From positions 434,001-498,000 of the forward strand of contig OZ244063.1 in the NCBI GenBank assembly GCA_965215535.1: a DNA stretch of 64,000 nt. Direction: 5' to 3'. The notes beneath the pieces were generated by a model. The model saw only the letters and a program-made list of their open reading frames with translations. It ran no database searches and had not been told where the DNA came from. The position numbers were made by a program, and so were the translations under genes. Numbering within the stretch: the first letter of the stretch is position 1; each line of letters opens with the position of its first letter. Of this stretch, positions 1 through 7,819 are shown piece after piece. This DNA comes from Bin94 sp965215535 (lineage in GTDB: Bacteria > Gemmatimonadota > Gemmatimonadetes > Longimicrobiales > Gaopeijiaceae).

Positions 1-229
1 ACTGCAGCGCACCCGGGTTCCGGTCCCGGGAGGTGGGCAGAGGGAGGGCGACCCCACCGGGTGCGGCGACATCTGGGGGGCGAGCTGTTTCGCCGGACTT
101 CTGGGGGGATTGGAGACCGTCGCGGCCGCGCGCCGCGCCAACCGGGTCGCATCGCTGAACCCGGCCTGCACCGGAGCGATGGAGATCCACGCCACCCTGG
201 CGCGCTCCGGCGATGCGTGGAGCCGGTAA
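1..229 (+). CDS. PfkB-family carbohydrate kinase, C-terminal end (5' end outside window)
   Basis: Reading frame 2 is open from the window edge to the TAA at 227-229 and encodes about 75 residues. It contains DPTGCGDIWGASCFAGLL followed by a helix ending in ANRVAS. This matches the C-terminal signature of the PfkB/ribokinase family, where the second Asp of DxxGxGD is the catalytic base and the glycines form the anion hole. Position 3 of the GxGD core is Cys instead of the common Ala. The stop lies 3 nt before the next gene, so the kinase probably shares a transcript with the regulators downstream. The substrate cannot be told from this fragment. Confidence 0.72.
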   Translation, partial: LQRTRVPVPGGGQREGDPTGCGDIWGASCFAGLLGGLETVAAARRANRVASLNPACTGAMEIHATLARSGDAWSR

Positions 230-232
230 GTC

Positions 233-1117
233 ATGCGCGTCATCGAGATCCCCGCCTCTCTCGACTACCGCAACCTCGAGACGCTCTACGACCCGCTCGA
301 CCTCACCAACCCCGAACCCATCCTCTTCGATATGCAACGCCTGCGCTGGATCGATCCGAATGGCATGCTCGTCCTCCTCGCGGCGGGCCGGGTTCTGACC
401 GATTCGGGCGTCAAGCCGCGCCTCTACCTTCCCGGCAACCGCGAGGTGAACGACTACCTCGATCGCATGGGCTTCCACGAGGCCGCTCTGGAGGTTTTCG
501 AGATGGGTCCCCGTTCAAGCTGGCAGCGCCGCACGCGCCGCTCCGACGTCCTCCTCGAGATTACCGCAATCACCCGCAACTCCGACGTTCACAAGGTCGT
601 GGAGCGCGTCCAGGACCGGGCCGGCGCCATCCTGGCCCACACCCTGCACTATCCGATCTCGGCGGTGGTGCAGTTCTCGGTCATCCTCTCGGAGATCTGC
701 CAGAACATTGTCGAGCACGCCGAAGGACCGGGGTGGGTTGCGGCCCAGGCGTACAACTGGCGGAGGCGGCTGGGGCGCCAGGTGGCGGTCATTGCGGTTG
801 CCGACATCGGTCGCGGCTTCCGCGCATCGCTCGAGAGCCGGCACGCCGAGCGTCTCGCGGGCGAAGAGGGCGACCGGATGGCGCTCGAGGCCGCCTTCCT
901 GCACGGCGTCACCCGCTTTCCCGACACCGGCCGCGGCCACGGCATTCAGCAGATTCGCAGACAGGTGGAGCGCTGGAACGGGCTCTTCTCCATTCGCAGC
1001 GGGAGCGCGCGCATCGCCGACATTCCCTCCTGGAGCAGCAAGAAGAGCGGCGAAGAGGGACTGCGCCCATTTCCCGGATCGCAGATCAACATCATCCTGC
1101 CGGAGCGGACCCCATGA
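233..1117 (+). CDS. STAS-like plus HATPase (anti-sigma/serine-kinase type) regulatory protein
   Basis: A 294-residue cytoplasmic protein. Residues 1-100 look like a STAS-type alpha/beta fold (predicted strand LFDMQRLRWIDPNGMLVLLA). Residues 110-290 carry GHKL ATPase boxes: an N box around 153-163 (SEICQNIVEHA), a G1 box DIGRG at 191-195 and a GRGHGI box near 235. The arrangement resembles RsbW/SpoIIAB-like kinases with a built-in antagonist-like domain. There is no His-kinase phosphoacceptor box and no membrane segment. Its stop overlaps the next start by ATGA, so the two are translationally coupled. The likely role is partner-switching or phospho-regulation; the target is unknown. Confidence 0.72.
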   Translation: MRVIEIPASLDYRNLETLYDPLDLTNPEPILFDMQRLRWIDPNGMLVLLAAGRVLTDSGVKPRLYLPGNREVNDYLDRMGFHEAALEVFEMGPRSSWQRRTRRSDVLLEITAITRNSDVHKVVERVQDRAGAILAHTLHYPISAVVQFSVILSEICQNIVEHAEGPGWVAAQAYNWRRRLGRQVAVIAVADIGRGFRASLESRHAERLAGEEGDRMALEAAFLHGVTRFPDTGRGHGIQQIRRQVERWNGLFSIRSGSARIADIPSWSSKKSGEEGLRPFPGSQINIILPERTP

Positions 1118-1719
1118 CCCCGTCGCCCCCGGGATCGCTGCACGTCGATGTCGGCGCCGTCTTCCACGACCGCTTCGCCCCCCGTCTTCCCAATCTGGTG
1201 ACGCGGCCCACCGGCCGGGCCGTACGCGCGGCAATCGAGAGGCGCTGCTCCGGCCCCCTTCCCGAATCCTTCGTTTCGCTCATCGATCTCTCTCGCGTGC
1301 AGGTCCTCGATTTCAGTTGCGCCGACGAGGTGGTCGCCCGCCTCCTGATCCGGTATCTTCGCTCCGACCGTCCCCGGAATGCCTTCTTCGTCTTTCGCGC
1401 GGTCTGCGAAATTCATCGTCACGCGGTCGAGGCCGCACTGGCCAGGCATTCGCTGGCCACGGTCTGCGACTTCGGCGACGGTCGCTTTCACCTGACGGGA
1501 ATGGCCTCCGACGAAGAGCGCGCCATCTGGGAGATCCTCGAAGAGCGGCGCGCGATCGGGCCCAATGCCTGGGCCGAACCCCGGGGCGAAAGGGGGGCAG
1601 CGCTGCTGGCCGGTCTGGCCGAACGCAGGCTGGCGCTCCGCCGGAACGATGGAACTCTTTTGGCGCTGAGCGCGGTGGCGCAGAAGAATCTTCCCGACAG
1701 TGCAGTCGCGCGAAGCTGA
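1114..1719 (+). CDS. STAS-like domain protein (DUF4325 type)
   Basis: A 201-residue protein. The ATG at 1114 overlaps the upstream stop (ATGA); an upstream in-frame extension exists but lies entirely over the ATPase gene and was rejected. Residues 40-130 contain a hydrophobic strand-helix pattern with FVSLIDLSRVQVLDFSCADE and VVARLLIRYL. This fits the DUF4325/STAS-like family that often accompanies GHKL ATPases. The C-terminal third is charged and rich in Arg/Glu and may be a separate small helical module. Coupling to the ATPase suggests the two act as kinase/anti-regulator and antagonist. No catalytic residues are recognised. Confidence 0.65.
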   Translation: MTPSPPGSLHVDVGAVFHDRFAPRLPNLVTRPTGRAVRAAIERRCSGPLPESFVSLIDLSRVQVLDFSCADEVVARLLIRYLRSDRPRNAFFVFRAVCEIHRHAVEAALARHSLATVCDFGDGRFHLTGMASDEERAIWEILEERRAIGPNAWAEPRGERGAALLAGLAERRLALRRNDGTLLALSAVAQKNLPDSAVARS

Positions 1720-1779
1720 CAAACGCATTCGATTCCCGACACAACCCCGGAAACACCCCCTTCAGGAGGAGCAGCGGAG

Positions 1780-2988
1780 ATGACGACAGGCAGCAATGGA
1801 ACCCGACCGGTCGGCGCGGGAACGCGCGCCATTCATGGCGGAAAGTCCACAGGACGGCCCGGAGACCCGGTGGTCGAGCCGGTTTTTCGCAGCTCCACCT
1901 TTGTCTGGGCGAGCCCCGACGACAACATCGACCTCATGTACAGTCGCTACGGGAACAACCCCAACCACATCTCGGTGGCCTCCCGGATCGCCGCCCTAGA
2001 GGGCACCGAATCAGCGCTCGTGCTGTCGAGCGGCATGGCCGCGATCGCCACCACCCTCCTGGCAGTCACCCGCATGGGCGACCATGTCGTGGCCAGCACC
2101 CAGCTCTATGGCCCGACCCGGGAGTTTATCACGACCGAGCTCGCCCTGCGCGGCATTGATTCCACCCTGGTCGATCCCTCCAATCCCGCCGAATGGAGCG
2201 CGGCCGTCACTCCGCGCACGCGCATTGTCCTCATCGAGCTGCCCACCAATCCCACCCTGCGCGTCTTCGAGATCGCCCCACCCCGCGACGCCGCCGGCTC
2301 GGCAGGCGCTCTCCTTGCCGCCGACATGACCTTTGCCTCGCCCATCAATCTGCGGGGTGCCGAACACGGCATCGATGTGGTGATTCACTCGGCGACCAAG
2401 TACCTGGGCGGCCACTCCGATCTCATTGCGGGGGCCGTGGCCGCCGATCGCGACACAATCGGCCGCATTACCAAAACCATGAAGCTCTATGGCGGATCGG
2501 CCGATCCCGAAACCGCCTGGCTTCTCGAACGCGGGCTCCGCACTCTGCCCATCCGCATGGAGCGTCACAACCGGACCGCGCTCGAGCTGGCGCGCTGGTT
2601 CGCCGAGATGGAGGGGATTCGCGAGGTCGTGCACCCCGGTCTGCCCACCCACCCCGACCACGCCCTGGCCTCGCGCCTGCTGTCCGGTTACGGGGGCATG
2701 GTCTCGATCGTGCTCGATGGGGGCGGTCCGGCAGCCAATCGCTTCTGCCGCGCCCTGCGCCTGGCGGTTCCCGCACCCTCGCTGGGCGGAGTCGAGACGC
2801 TGGTCTCGGAGCCGCGTCACACCTCGCACGCCGGGCTGAGCCGGGCCGAGAGAGAGGCGATCGGAATCCCCGACGGCTTCGTGCGCATCTCGGTGGGGCT
2901 CGAAGATGTAGAGGACCTGCAGGCCGACTTTGCCGCCGCCCTCGCCGCCGCCTGCGAAGCCGGATCCGCCGCTACGATTCTCCCATGA
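1780..2988 (+). CDS. Cys/Met metabolism PLP-dependent enzyme (cystathionine gamma-synthase / methionine gamma-lyase family)
   Basis: A 402-residue fold-type I PLP enzyme. It has YSRYGN at 54-59, the PLP-ring stacking region LSSGMAAI at 82-89, the Asp of ADMTFASP near 182 and the Schiff-base Lys207 in SATKYLGGHSD. Length and motifs are normal for the family. The start is supported by an AGGAGGA site at 1764-1770, 9 nt upstream. The usual DNTFATP motif is altered to DMTFASP. Substrate specificity (gamma-synthase, beta-lyase or gamma-lyase) cannot be assigned. Its last 17 nt overlap the tail of the convergent P5C dehydrogenase gene. Confidence 0.88.
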   Translation: MTTGSNGTRPVGAGTRAIHGGKSTGRPGDPVVEPVFRSSTFVWASPDDNIDLMYSRYGNNPNHISVASRIAALEGTESALVLSSGMAAIATTLLAVTRMGDHVVASTQLYGPTREFITTELALRGIDSTLVDPSNPAEWSAAVTPRTRIVLIELPTNPTLRVFEIAPPRDAAGSAGALLAADMTFASPINLRGAEHGIDVVIHSATKYLGGHSDLIAGAVAADRDTIGRITKTMKLYGGSADPETAWLLERGLRTLPIRMERHNRTALELARWFAEMEGIREVVHPGLPTHPDHALASRLLSGYGGMVSIVLDGGGPAANRFCRALRLAVPAPSLGGVETLVSEPRHTSHAGLSRAEREAIGIPDGFVRISVGLEDVEDLQADFAAALAAACEAGSAATILP

Positions 2989-4600
2989 AGGGGTAGGCGG
3001 TGTCCGTCGCCGGCACAAAGGTTTCCTTGAGCGTGCGCGGCGAGAGCCAGCGGGCAATGTTCGAGGCAGATCCCGCCTTGTCGTTCGTTCCCGATCCCCG
3101 TCCGCCTCCGAAGGGCTGCTGGGCCACTACCGCGCCCGTCGGCTTGTCGTTGATGTAGAAGTTGCCGGCGGCATTGCGCAGTGCATCGAGCGCCTCGCGC
3201 ACCGCCCGGCGATCCTGGGCAAGGACGGCGCCGGTCAGCGCGTAGGGCGACGTTTCGTCCACCACCCCCAGAATGTCGCTCCACCCTGTGTCCGGATAGA
3301 CGAAGACCGACATCACGGGGCCGAAGATCTCGTCGCACATCGTTGCGTAATCGGGGCGTCCGGTCTCGATGATCGTGGGACGAATGAAGAAGCCCTCGGC
3401 GTCCGAACATTCCCCGCCCGCAACGATCCGGGCGTCGGGATCCGCCTTCGCCCTGTCGATGTATCCGCTGATGGAATCGAAGGCGCGCCGGTCGATCACC
3501 GCATTCACGAAGTTGCGAAAATCGAGCGGAGTGCCCATCCGCAGACCTTCGGTCTCGGCCACCAGATCGTCCCGGATCCGCTTCCAGAGCGAAGCGGGAA
3601 TGTAGGCCCGCGATGCGGCCGAGCACTTCTGCCCCTGGTATTCGAAGGATCCGCGCACGATCGCGGTGCGGAGCACATCGGGGTCGGCCGAGGGGTGGGC
3701 CACAATAAAGTCCTTGCCCCCGGTCTCGCCGACCAGCCGCGGATAGCTGCGGTAGGAGGCGATGTTGTTGCCGATCTGGCGCCAGAGCGACTGGAAGACC
3801 TCGGTGGAGCCGGTAAAGTGCAGCCCTGCAAAGGCGCTGTGTCCGAGCGCCGCCGCCGTAATCGCAGAGGGATCGCCCGGCACGAAGTTGATCACCCCGG
3901 GGGGAAGCCCCGCCTCTTCCAGCAGCCGGTAGCTGTGATAGCCCGACAGAGCGGCGTTCTGCGAAGGCTTCCAGAGGACGCCGCACCCGACCATCGCCGG
4001 AATCCCCGCGAGATTTGCGCCAATTGCGGTGAAGTTGAAGGGGCTGACGGCATAGACGAACCCTTCGAGCGGCCGGTAGTCGGTGCGGTTCCAGACGCCG
4101 CGATCGGAGATCGGCTGTTCGCTGAAAATCTGCTCGGCGAAGTGGGCGGCAAAACGGAAGAAGTCGATGATCTCGCAGGCTGCATCGATCTCGGACTGAT
4201 ACGCATTCTTGCTCTGGCCCAGGATGGTGGCCGCATTGAGGCGCGCCCGCCAGGTGGTCGCCAGCAGCTCGGCCGCCTTCAGAAAGATCGCCGCCCGGTC
4301 CTCCCACCTCCACGATGCCCACTCGCGCTGTGCCTCGACGGTATTGGCGATCGCCCGCAGGGCCTCTTCGCCGCCGCCCTCGTGGCAGACCGCCAGCGTC
4401 GATGCATGATCGTGCGGTTCGTGAATGGAGCGGGTCCGGCCGGTGCGGATCCGTTCGCCTCCGATCACAAGGGGAATCTCGATCTCCTCGCCGCGCATCC
4501 GCTTCAGCTCGGCCTTCAGCTCGGCCCGTTCGGGGGTGCCGGGCGCGTAACTCAGCGGGGGTTCGTTGACAGGTGGAGGAACGCGAAAAAAACCGGACAT
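2972..4600 (-). CDS. rocA: 1-pyrroline-5-carboxylate dehydrogenase
   Basis: A 542-residue aldehyde dehydrogenase-family protein that oxidises glutamate semialdehyde/P5C to glutamate with NAD, the second step of proline breakdown. The general-base Glu292 lies in ETGGKD and the nucleophile Cys326 in GQKCSAASR, both typical of group 1 P5CDH; the C terminus has the QQPFGG.RGSGTNDK signature. The ATG at 4600 (MSGFFRV) gives the standard length; a longer open frame runs upstream but reads across the divergent promoter region. No strong ribosome binding site is visible. It is a stand-alone enzyme; no proline dehydrogenase domain or gene is in the window. Confidence 0.92.
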   Translation of the reverse strand: MSGFFRVPPPVNEPPLSYAPGTPERAELKAELKRMRGEEIEIPLVIGGERIRTGRTRSIHEPHDHASTLAVCHEGGGEEALRAIANTVEAQREWASWRWEDRAAIFLKAAELLATTWRARLNAATILGQSKNAYQSEIDAACEIIDFFRFAAHFAEQIFSEQPISDRGVWNRTDYRPLEGFVYAVSPFNFTAIGANLAGIPAMVGCGVLWKPSQNAALSGYHSYRLLEEAGLPPGVINFVPGDPSAITAAALGHSAFAGLHFTGSTEVFQSLWRQIGNNIASYRSYPRLVGETGGKDFIVAHPSADPDVLRTAIVRGSFEYQGQKCSAASRAYIPASLWKRIRDDLVAETEGLRMGTPLDFRNFVNAVIDRRAFDSISGYIDRAKADPDARIVAGGECSDAEGFFIRPTIIETGRPDYATMCDEIFGPVMSVFVYPDTGWSDILGVVDETSPYALTGAVLAQDRRAVREALDALRNAAGNFYINDKPTGAVVAQQPFGGGRGSGTNDKAGSASNIARWLSPRTLKETFVPATDTAYPFMGES

Positions 4601-4928
4601 GAGCAGGACACTCGTTCTCTGGGGGGGAAGCTGGATGGAATCGCGCGCCACGCAGGCGATCCGCGCATCATGAACGCATGGAGGCGCCGACAATCTGGTT
4701 TGGCTCTGCACAAGGTGCAACCGCACCGTCCTTCGGGATTCCAATGTAGCCCGAAACCGAGGCAGCGCCGCATCGCCCGTGGTCGACCGCGCGCGCATTC
4801 CCCAATCGGGGCGGGCAGCCGGTGGCCTGTGGTTGACAGTGCCGGTGGCCGGGATAGCTTTTCTTCCACACAAAGGCGCCCCGCAGCGACGACGGGGGAA
4901 GGCGACAGGCGATATTTCCGGATGGAGC
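4601..4928. other. Divergent intergenic region between rocA and the nifU-like gene
   Basis: These 328 bases contain no supported gene. Their right part carries the promoter for the NifU-like/Mrp pair listed separately. A weak minus-strand TACATT box near 4746 could serve rocA, but no convincing -35 accompanies it. Confidence 0.5.
4833..4860 (+). promoter_or_regulatory. Sigma70-type promoter for the NifU-like/mrp operon
   Basis: TTGACA at 4833-4838 and TAGCTT at 4855-4860 are separated by 16 bp. The predicted start near 4867 leaves a leader of about 60 nt before the NifU-like gene. The -35 is a perfect consensus in otherwise GC-rich DNA. Confidence 0.55.
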
Positions 4929-5159
4929 ATGAATACGAGAGATCGAATCGAGGCGGTTCTGGACTCCATTCGGCCTGCGGTCCGTCTGGATGGCGGCGAT
5001 GTGCGGCTGGTCGACTGGAGCGCCGAACGGGGCAGGGTGGAGGTCCAGCTTCTGGGCGCCTGCGAATCCTGTCCCATCTCGATGCTGACTCTCAAGGACG
5101 GGATCGAACGACGGTTGCGCGCCGCCGTCCCCGAGGTGTTGATCGTTGAAGCCCGCTGA
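4929..5159 (+). CDS. NifU C-terminal-domain (Nfu-type) Fe-S scaffold protein
   Basis: A 76-residue protein consisting only of the NifU C-terminal domain. It has the DGGDVRLVDW strand and the Fe-S cluster ligands Cys45 and Cys48 in GACESCP, followed by the usual MLTLKDGIE helix. Such proteins bind a [4Fe-4S] cluster between two subunits and hand it to apo-proteins. The ATG at 4929 gives the normal short length; a longer in-frame start at 4779 lies inside the promoter and was rejected. It overlaps mrp by 14 nt, so the two Fe-S assembly factors are co-expressed. Confidence 0.85.
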   Translation: MNTRDRIEAVLDSIRPAVRLDGGDVRLVDWSAERGRVEVQLLGACESCPISMLTLKDGIERRLRAAVPEVLIVEAR

Positions 5160-6312
5160 TTCACCGCCCTCTGCGGGCACCGACAGTGCAATCGTTCGCA
5201 GGGTGGAAGAGGCGCTGGCCCGGGTTCGGAATCCGAATACCGGACGCGATGTGGTCGCCGGAGGCCAGATCGGGGAGCTGACGGTCGATTCCGGTGGGAA
5301 CGCAACCTTTCGCTTTGCGCTGCACAAGGGCGATCCGGGCGTTCTGGTGCGTCAGGCGCGCGCGGCCGCCCAGGGGGTTGAGGGGGTGCAGCGCGTCAAG
5401 GTCGATGTGCAGTTGCCCCAGAGTGCGCAGGCAGGGAAGTCCGGGGCCACCGGGGCCGCAAATCCGGGCAGAGCTGCGCGCGGGGGGCTGCAGCCGGGCT
5501 CGGTTCCGGCGCCGACGCCCAACCCCGGGGTCCTGGCCGGCGTAAAGCGGGTGATTGCCGTCAGCTCCGGCAAGGGAGGGGTCGGAAAATCGATGGTCGC
5601 CACCAATCTGGCCGCCCTGGCCGCCGCGCGTGGTCTGGTCACGGGGCTTCTCGACGCCGACATCTACGGACCCAACATTCCGATCATGTTCGGCGAGGGG
5701 CGCCGCCCTGCGGTCACCGGCGCCAAGGGCTCCGAGATGATCGTTCCCCTGGAGGCGCACGGCGTCCGTCTCATGAGCCTGGGATTCCTCCTGGAGCGCG
5801 AACAGCCGGCGATCATGCGCGGCCCTCTCATTGCGGGAATCCTGAAGCAGTTCATGGAGCAGGTCGAGTGGGGCGCCATGGATCTGATGATCGTGGACAT
5901 GCCGCCCGGCACCGGCGATGCCCAGCTCTCGCTGGTTCAGACGGTCGAGCTCGATGGCGCGGTCATGGTGACCACCCCTCAGCGGGTCGCGACCGGCGAT
6001 GTGCGGCGCGGCGTGCGCATGTTCGAGCGTGTCAACACCCGCATTCTGGGCGTTGTCGAGAACATGTGCGGGTTCCAGCTTCCCGGAACCGACGAGGTGG
6101 TCGATCTCTTTGGCCGGGGCGGCGGCGAAGAGCTGGCGCGCGAGCTCGAGCTTCCCTTCCTGGGGCGGGTTCCCCTCGATATCGAGGTGCGCAGATCGGG
6201 TGACCAGGGTCGTCCGACGGTTCTCTCGGCGCCGCAGTCGCTGGCGGGTCAGGCGTTGACCGGGATAGGGGAGCGTCTCCTGCAGGAGCTGGAGGAGCTT
6301 CCGCCCCGCTGA
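5146..6312 (+). CDS. mrp: Mrp/ApbC-family Fe-S cluster carrier ATPase
   Basis: A 388-residue protein with an N-terminal MIP18/DUF59 domain (residues 15-90), a Pro/Gly-rich linker and a deviant-Walker P-loop ATPase. Walker A is GKGGVGKS at 141-148; LLDADIYGPN and DMPPGTGD follow. The TTG start at 5146 is preceded by GAGGTG at 5133-5138 and overlaps the NifU-like gene. The usual CxxC near the C terminus (after VENM) is absent: the sequence reads VENMCGFQLPGTDEVVDLF, with one Cys. Some Mrp proteins of other phyla also lack it. The role is inferred as delivery of Fe-S clusters to target proteins. Confidence 0.9.
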   Translation: MKPADSPPSAGTDSAIVRRVEEALARVRNPNTGRDVVAGGQIGELTVDSGGNATFRFALHKGDPGVLVRQARAAAQGVEGVQRVKVDVQLPQSAQAGKSGATGAANPGRAARGGLQPGSVPAPTPNPGVLAGVKRVIAVSSGKGGVGKSMVATNLAALAAARGLVTGLLDADIYGPNIPIMFGEGRRPAVTGAKGSEMIVPLEAHGVRLMSLGFLLEREQPAIMRGPLIAGILKQFMEQVEWGAMDLMIVDMPPGTGDAQLSLVQTVELDGAVMVTTPQRVATGDVRRGVRMFERVNTRILGVVENMCGFQLPGTDEVVDLFGRGGGEELARELELPFLGRVPLDIEVRRSGDQGRPTVLSAPQSLAGQALTGIGERLLQELEELPPR

Positions 6313-6379
6313 AGGCTGCCCGAAACCGGTCAGGGTTGGGCGAAGAGCGATCGACTGCGCGATCCGGTGGCCCTGGCCC

Positions 6380-6691
6380 TTAGCCGTCCTCGAGCCACTT
6401 CCGGTCTGCAGCCGAGAGCCGACTCCGATTGCGCACCTTCGACACCAGCTTGAGCACGAGCCACCCGGCCAGCATGATCGGCGCGACCCTGAAAAGGAGA
6501 AAGCCGGCGATGGCGGTCGTAAGGCCAAGGAGCGCACCCAGAACGGTCAGCACAATCCAGACCGCAACGATGCTCACGATCCCCATCCCCAGAAAGGTCA
6601 ACAGGCTCCGGCTCATGCCCGAGTCTCCCCTCGCCGCGTGGGCGAAGAAGAGCAGACAGGCAACCCCCACGATTGCCAGCAGGATTTCCAT
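6380..6691 (-). CDS. Small hypothetical membrane protein
   Basis: A 103-residue protein. Hydrophobic stretches at about 3-16, 33-53 and 55-82 predict two or three membrane helices, followed by a basic tail and a short charged C terminus. A strong GGAGGA site lies directly upstream of the ATG at 6691. No family was recognised. It stands alone, convergent with mrp and downstream of the sigma-factor operon on the same strand. Confidence 0.6.
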   Translation of the reverse strand: MEILLAIVGVACLLFFAHAARGDSGMSRSLLTFLGMGIVSIVAVWIVLTVLGALLGLTTAIAGFLLFRVAPIMLAGWLVLKLVSKVRNRSRLSAADRKWLEDG

Positions 6692-6967
6692 TTTCTTCCT
6701 CCGGATACGCTATCCCGGGTACGAAGGTGTCCGGGCTACACCATGGATAAGGTAACCCCCTTGCCTGGAATGTGAGGCAACGGAGTTCATCTTCATGATT
6801 TTCTGACGAATGTCGAATCGCCCTCGCCCGAATGTGAGGATGATGACGGATCATCCTGCCCGATCCGAGGCGATGGGGCGGTCGGGCGAGATCGGAGTGA
6901 ACGGCTTTCGGCAGTCTGGGGAATCGCGCCGCCGAGCGCATACCGGGAGTGGCGATGCGCCCGCCGG

Positions 6968-7819
6968 TCAGGGAAGCCGAACGATCTCTACACTTCCCAG
7001 CGCCGCCGTGATCTCCAGCTCCACCCTGCGGCGCGCGCTCTCCCAGTTGGGCGATTGGTATTCGCGACCGCTCCGATCGAATCCGTCGGCGTCGATCACC
7101 GCCAGCATGTTGTCCACGCGGATGCGGGCTCCCAGATCCTCGGGCACCCGAATGCTGAGCGCCCCCAGCCCCATCTCGACCTCGATCTGCGCATCTTCGG
7201 GCCAGGCGCCATTGAGATCGAGCGTCACCGACCCCATGCCGGCGCTGAGCTCCACCCGTTCGGCATTCAGATTGCCCAGGCCGCGCAGAGAGAAGTCGGC
7301 GGCCCCCACATTGAAGACCGCCGTCGTCATCGATTCCGGGTTGGGGGCGTCCACCCGGATCCGGGACTCGGAGGAGCCGGTGTTGACCTCGAGCTGCCGA
7401 AGCGCCAGCCCCGAGAGGTCCAGCTCGGCCTCGCCAGCCCCGAAATCAATCCCCAGATCGATCGGAAGACCGGTCGAGAGCGCAAGGTCGAGAGCATTGT
7501 GGTAGTCATTGCCCATGCGGAAGCGGCCGCGCCGATCGCGCCGGCCCTCCATGCCGATCTCCAGATACCCGTTCGCGTAGGAGAGCTCCGGGGTCATCGC
7601 GGCTTCGTCGAAGTCGTAGGTGGCGCGGTAGAGGAGCGAGGAGGCGCCGGGCCGCAGAGTGAGCTCGCCAGCCCCGAACTCGACCTGCACCCTGAGCAGA
7701 TCCTCGTCGGTGTGCTCCCGCGACCAGGTGAGCGTTCGGGTCTGGCTTGCCTGCAGGGCAGAGGACAGACCTAGGGCAAGAAGGGCGGAGAAGAGCGCAA
7801 GTGCGCGACTGCCGGTCAT
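6968..7819 (-). CDS. Exported LiaF/toast-rack-like protein (DUF2154 family)
   Basis: A 283-residue protein with a signal peptide (residues 1-25, ending ALQAS). The mature part is a series of short beta repeats (VEFGAGELTLRPG, DFGAGEAELDLSG, VGAADFSLRGLGN, MGLGALSIRVPED). These match the toast-rack and LiaF C-terminal repeat families found in cell-envelope stress sensors. The ATG at 7819 has a GGGAGGAG site upstream and overlaps the previous gene (ATGA); the longer open frame upstream is a shadow. As the last gene of the ECF sigma operon it is probably an envelope-stress component. A biochemical function is not known. Confidence 0.7.
   Translation of the reverse strand: MTGSRALALFSALLALGLSSALQASQTRTLTWSREHTDEDLLRVQVEFGAGELTLRPGASSLLYRATYDFDEAAMTPELSYANGYLEIGMEGRRDRRGRFRMGNDYHNALDLALSTGLPIDLGIDFGAGEAELDLSGLALRQLEVNTGSSESRIRVDAPNPESMTTAVFNVGAADFSLRGLGNLNAERVELSAGMGSVTLDLNGAWPEDAQIEVEMGLGALSIRVPEDLGARIRVDNMLAVIDADGFDRSGREYQSPNWESARRRVELEITAALGSVEIVRLP

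Noticed and set aside
61..1113. Long open frame extending the DUF4325 gene upstream (552 residues in total)
   Set aside because: It lies over the PfkB and ATPase genes in another frame, and its translation is Arg/Pro/Gly-rich, typical of an antisense or shifted frame in GC-rich DNA.
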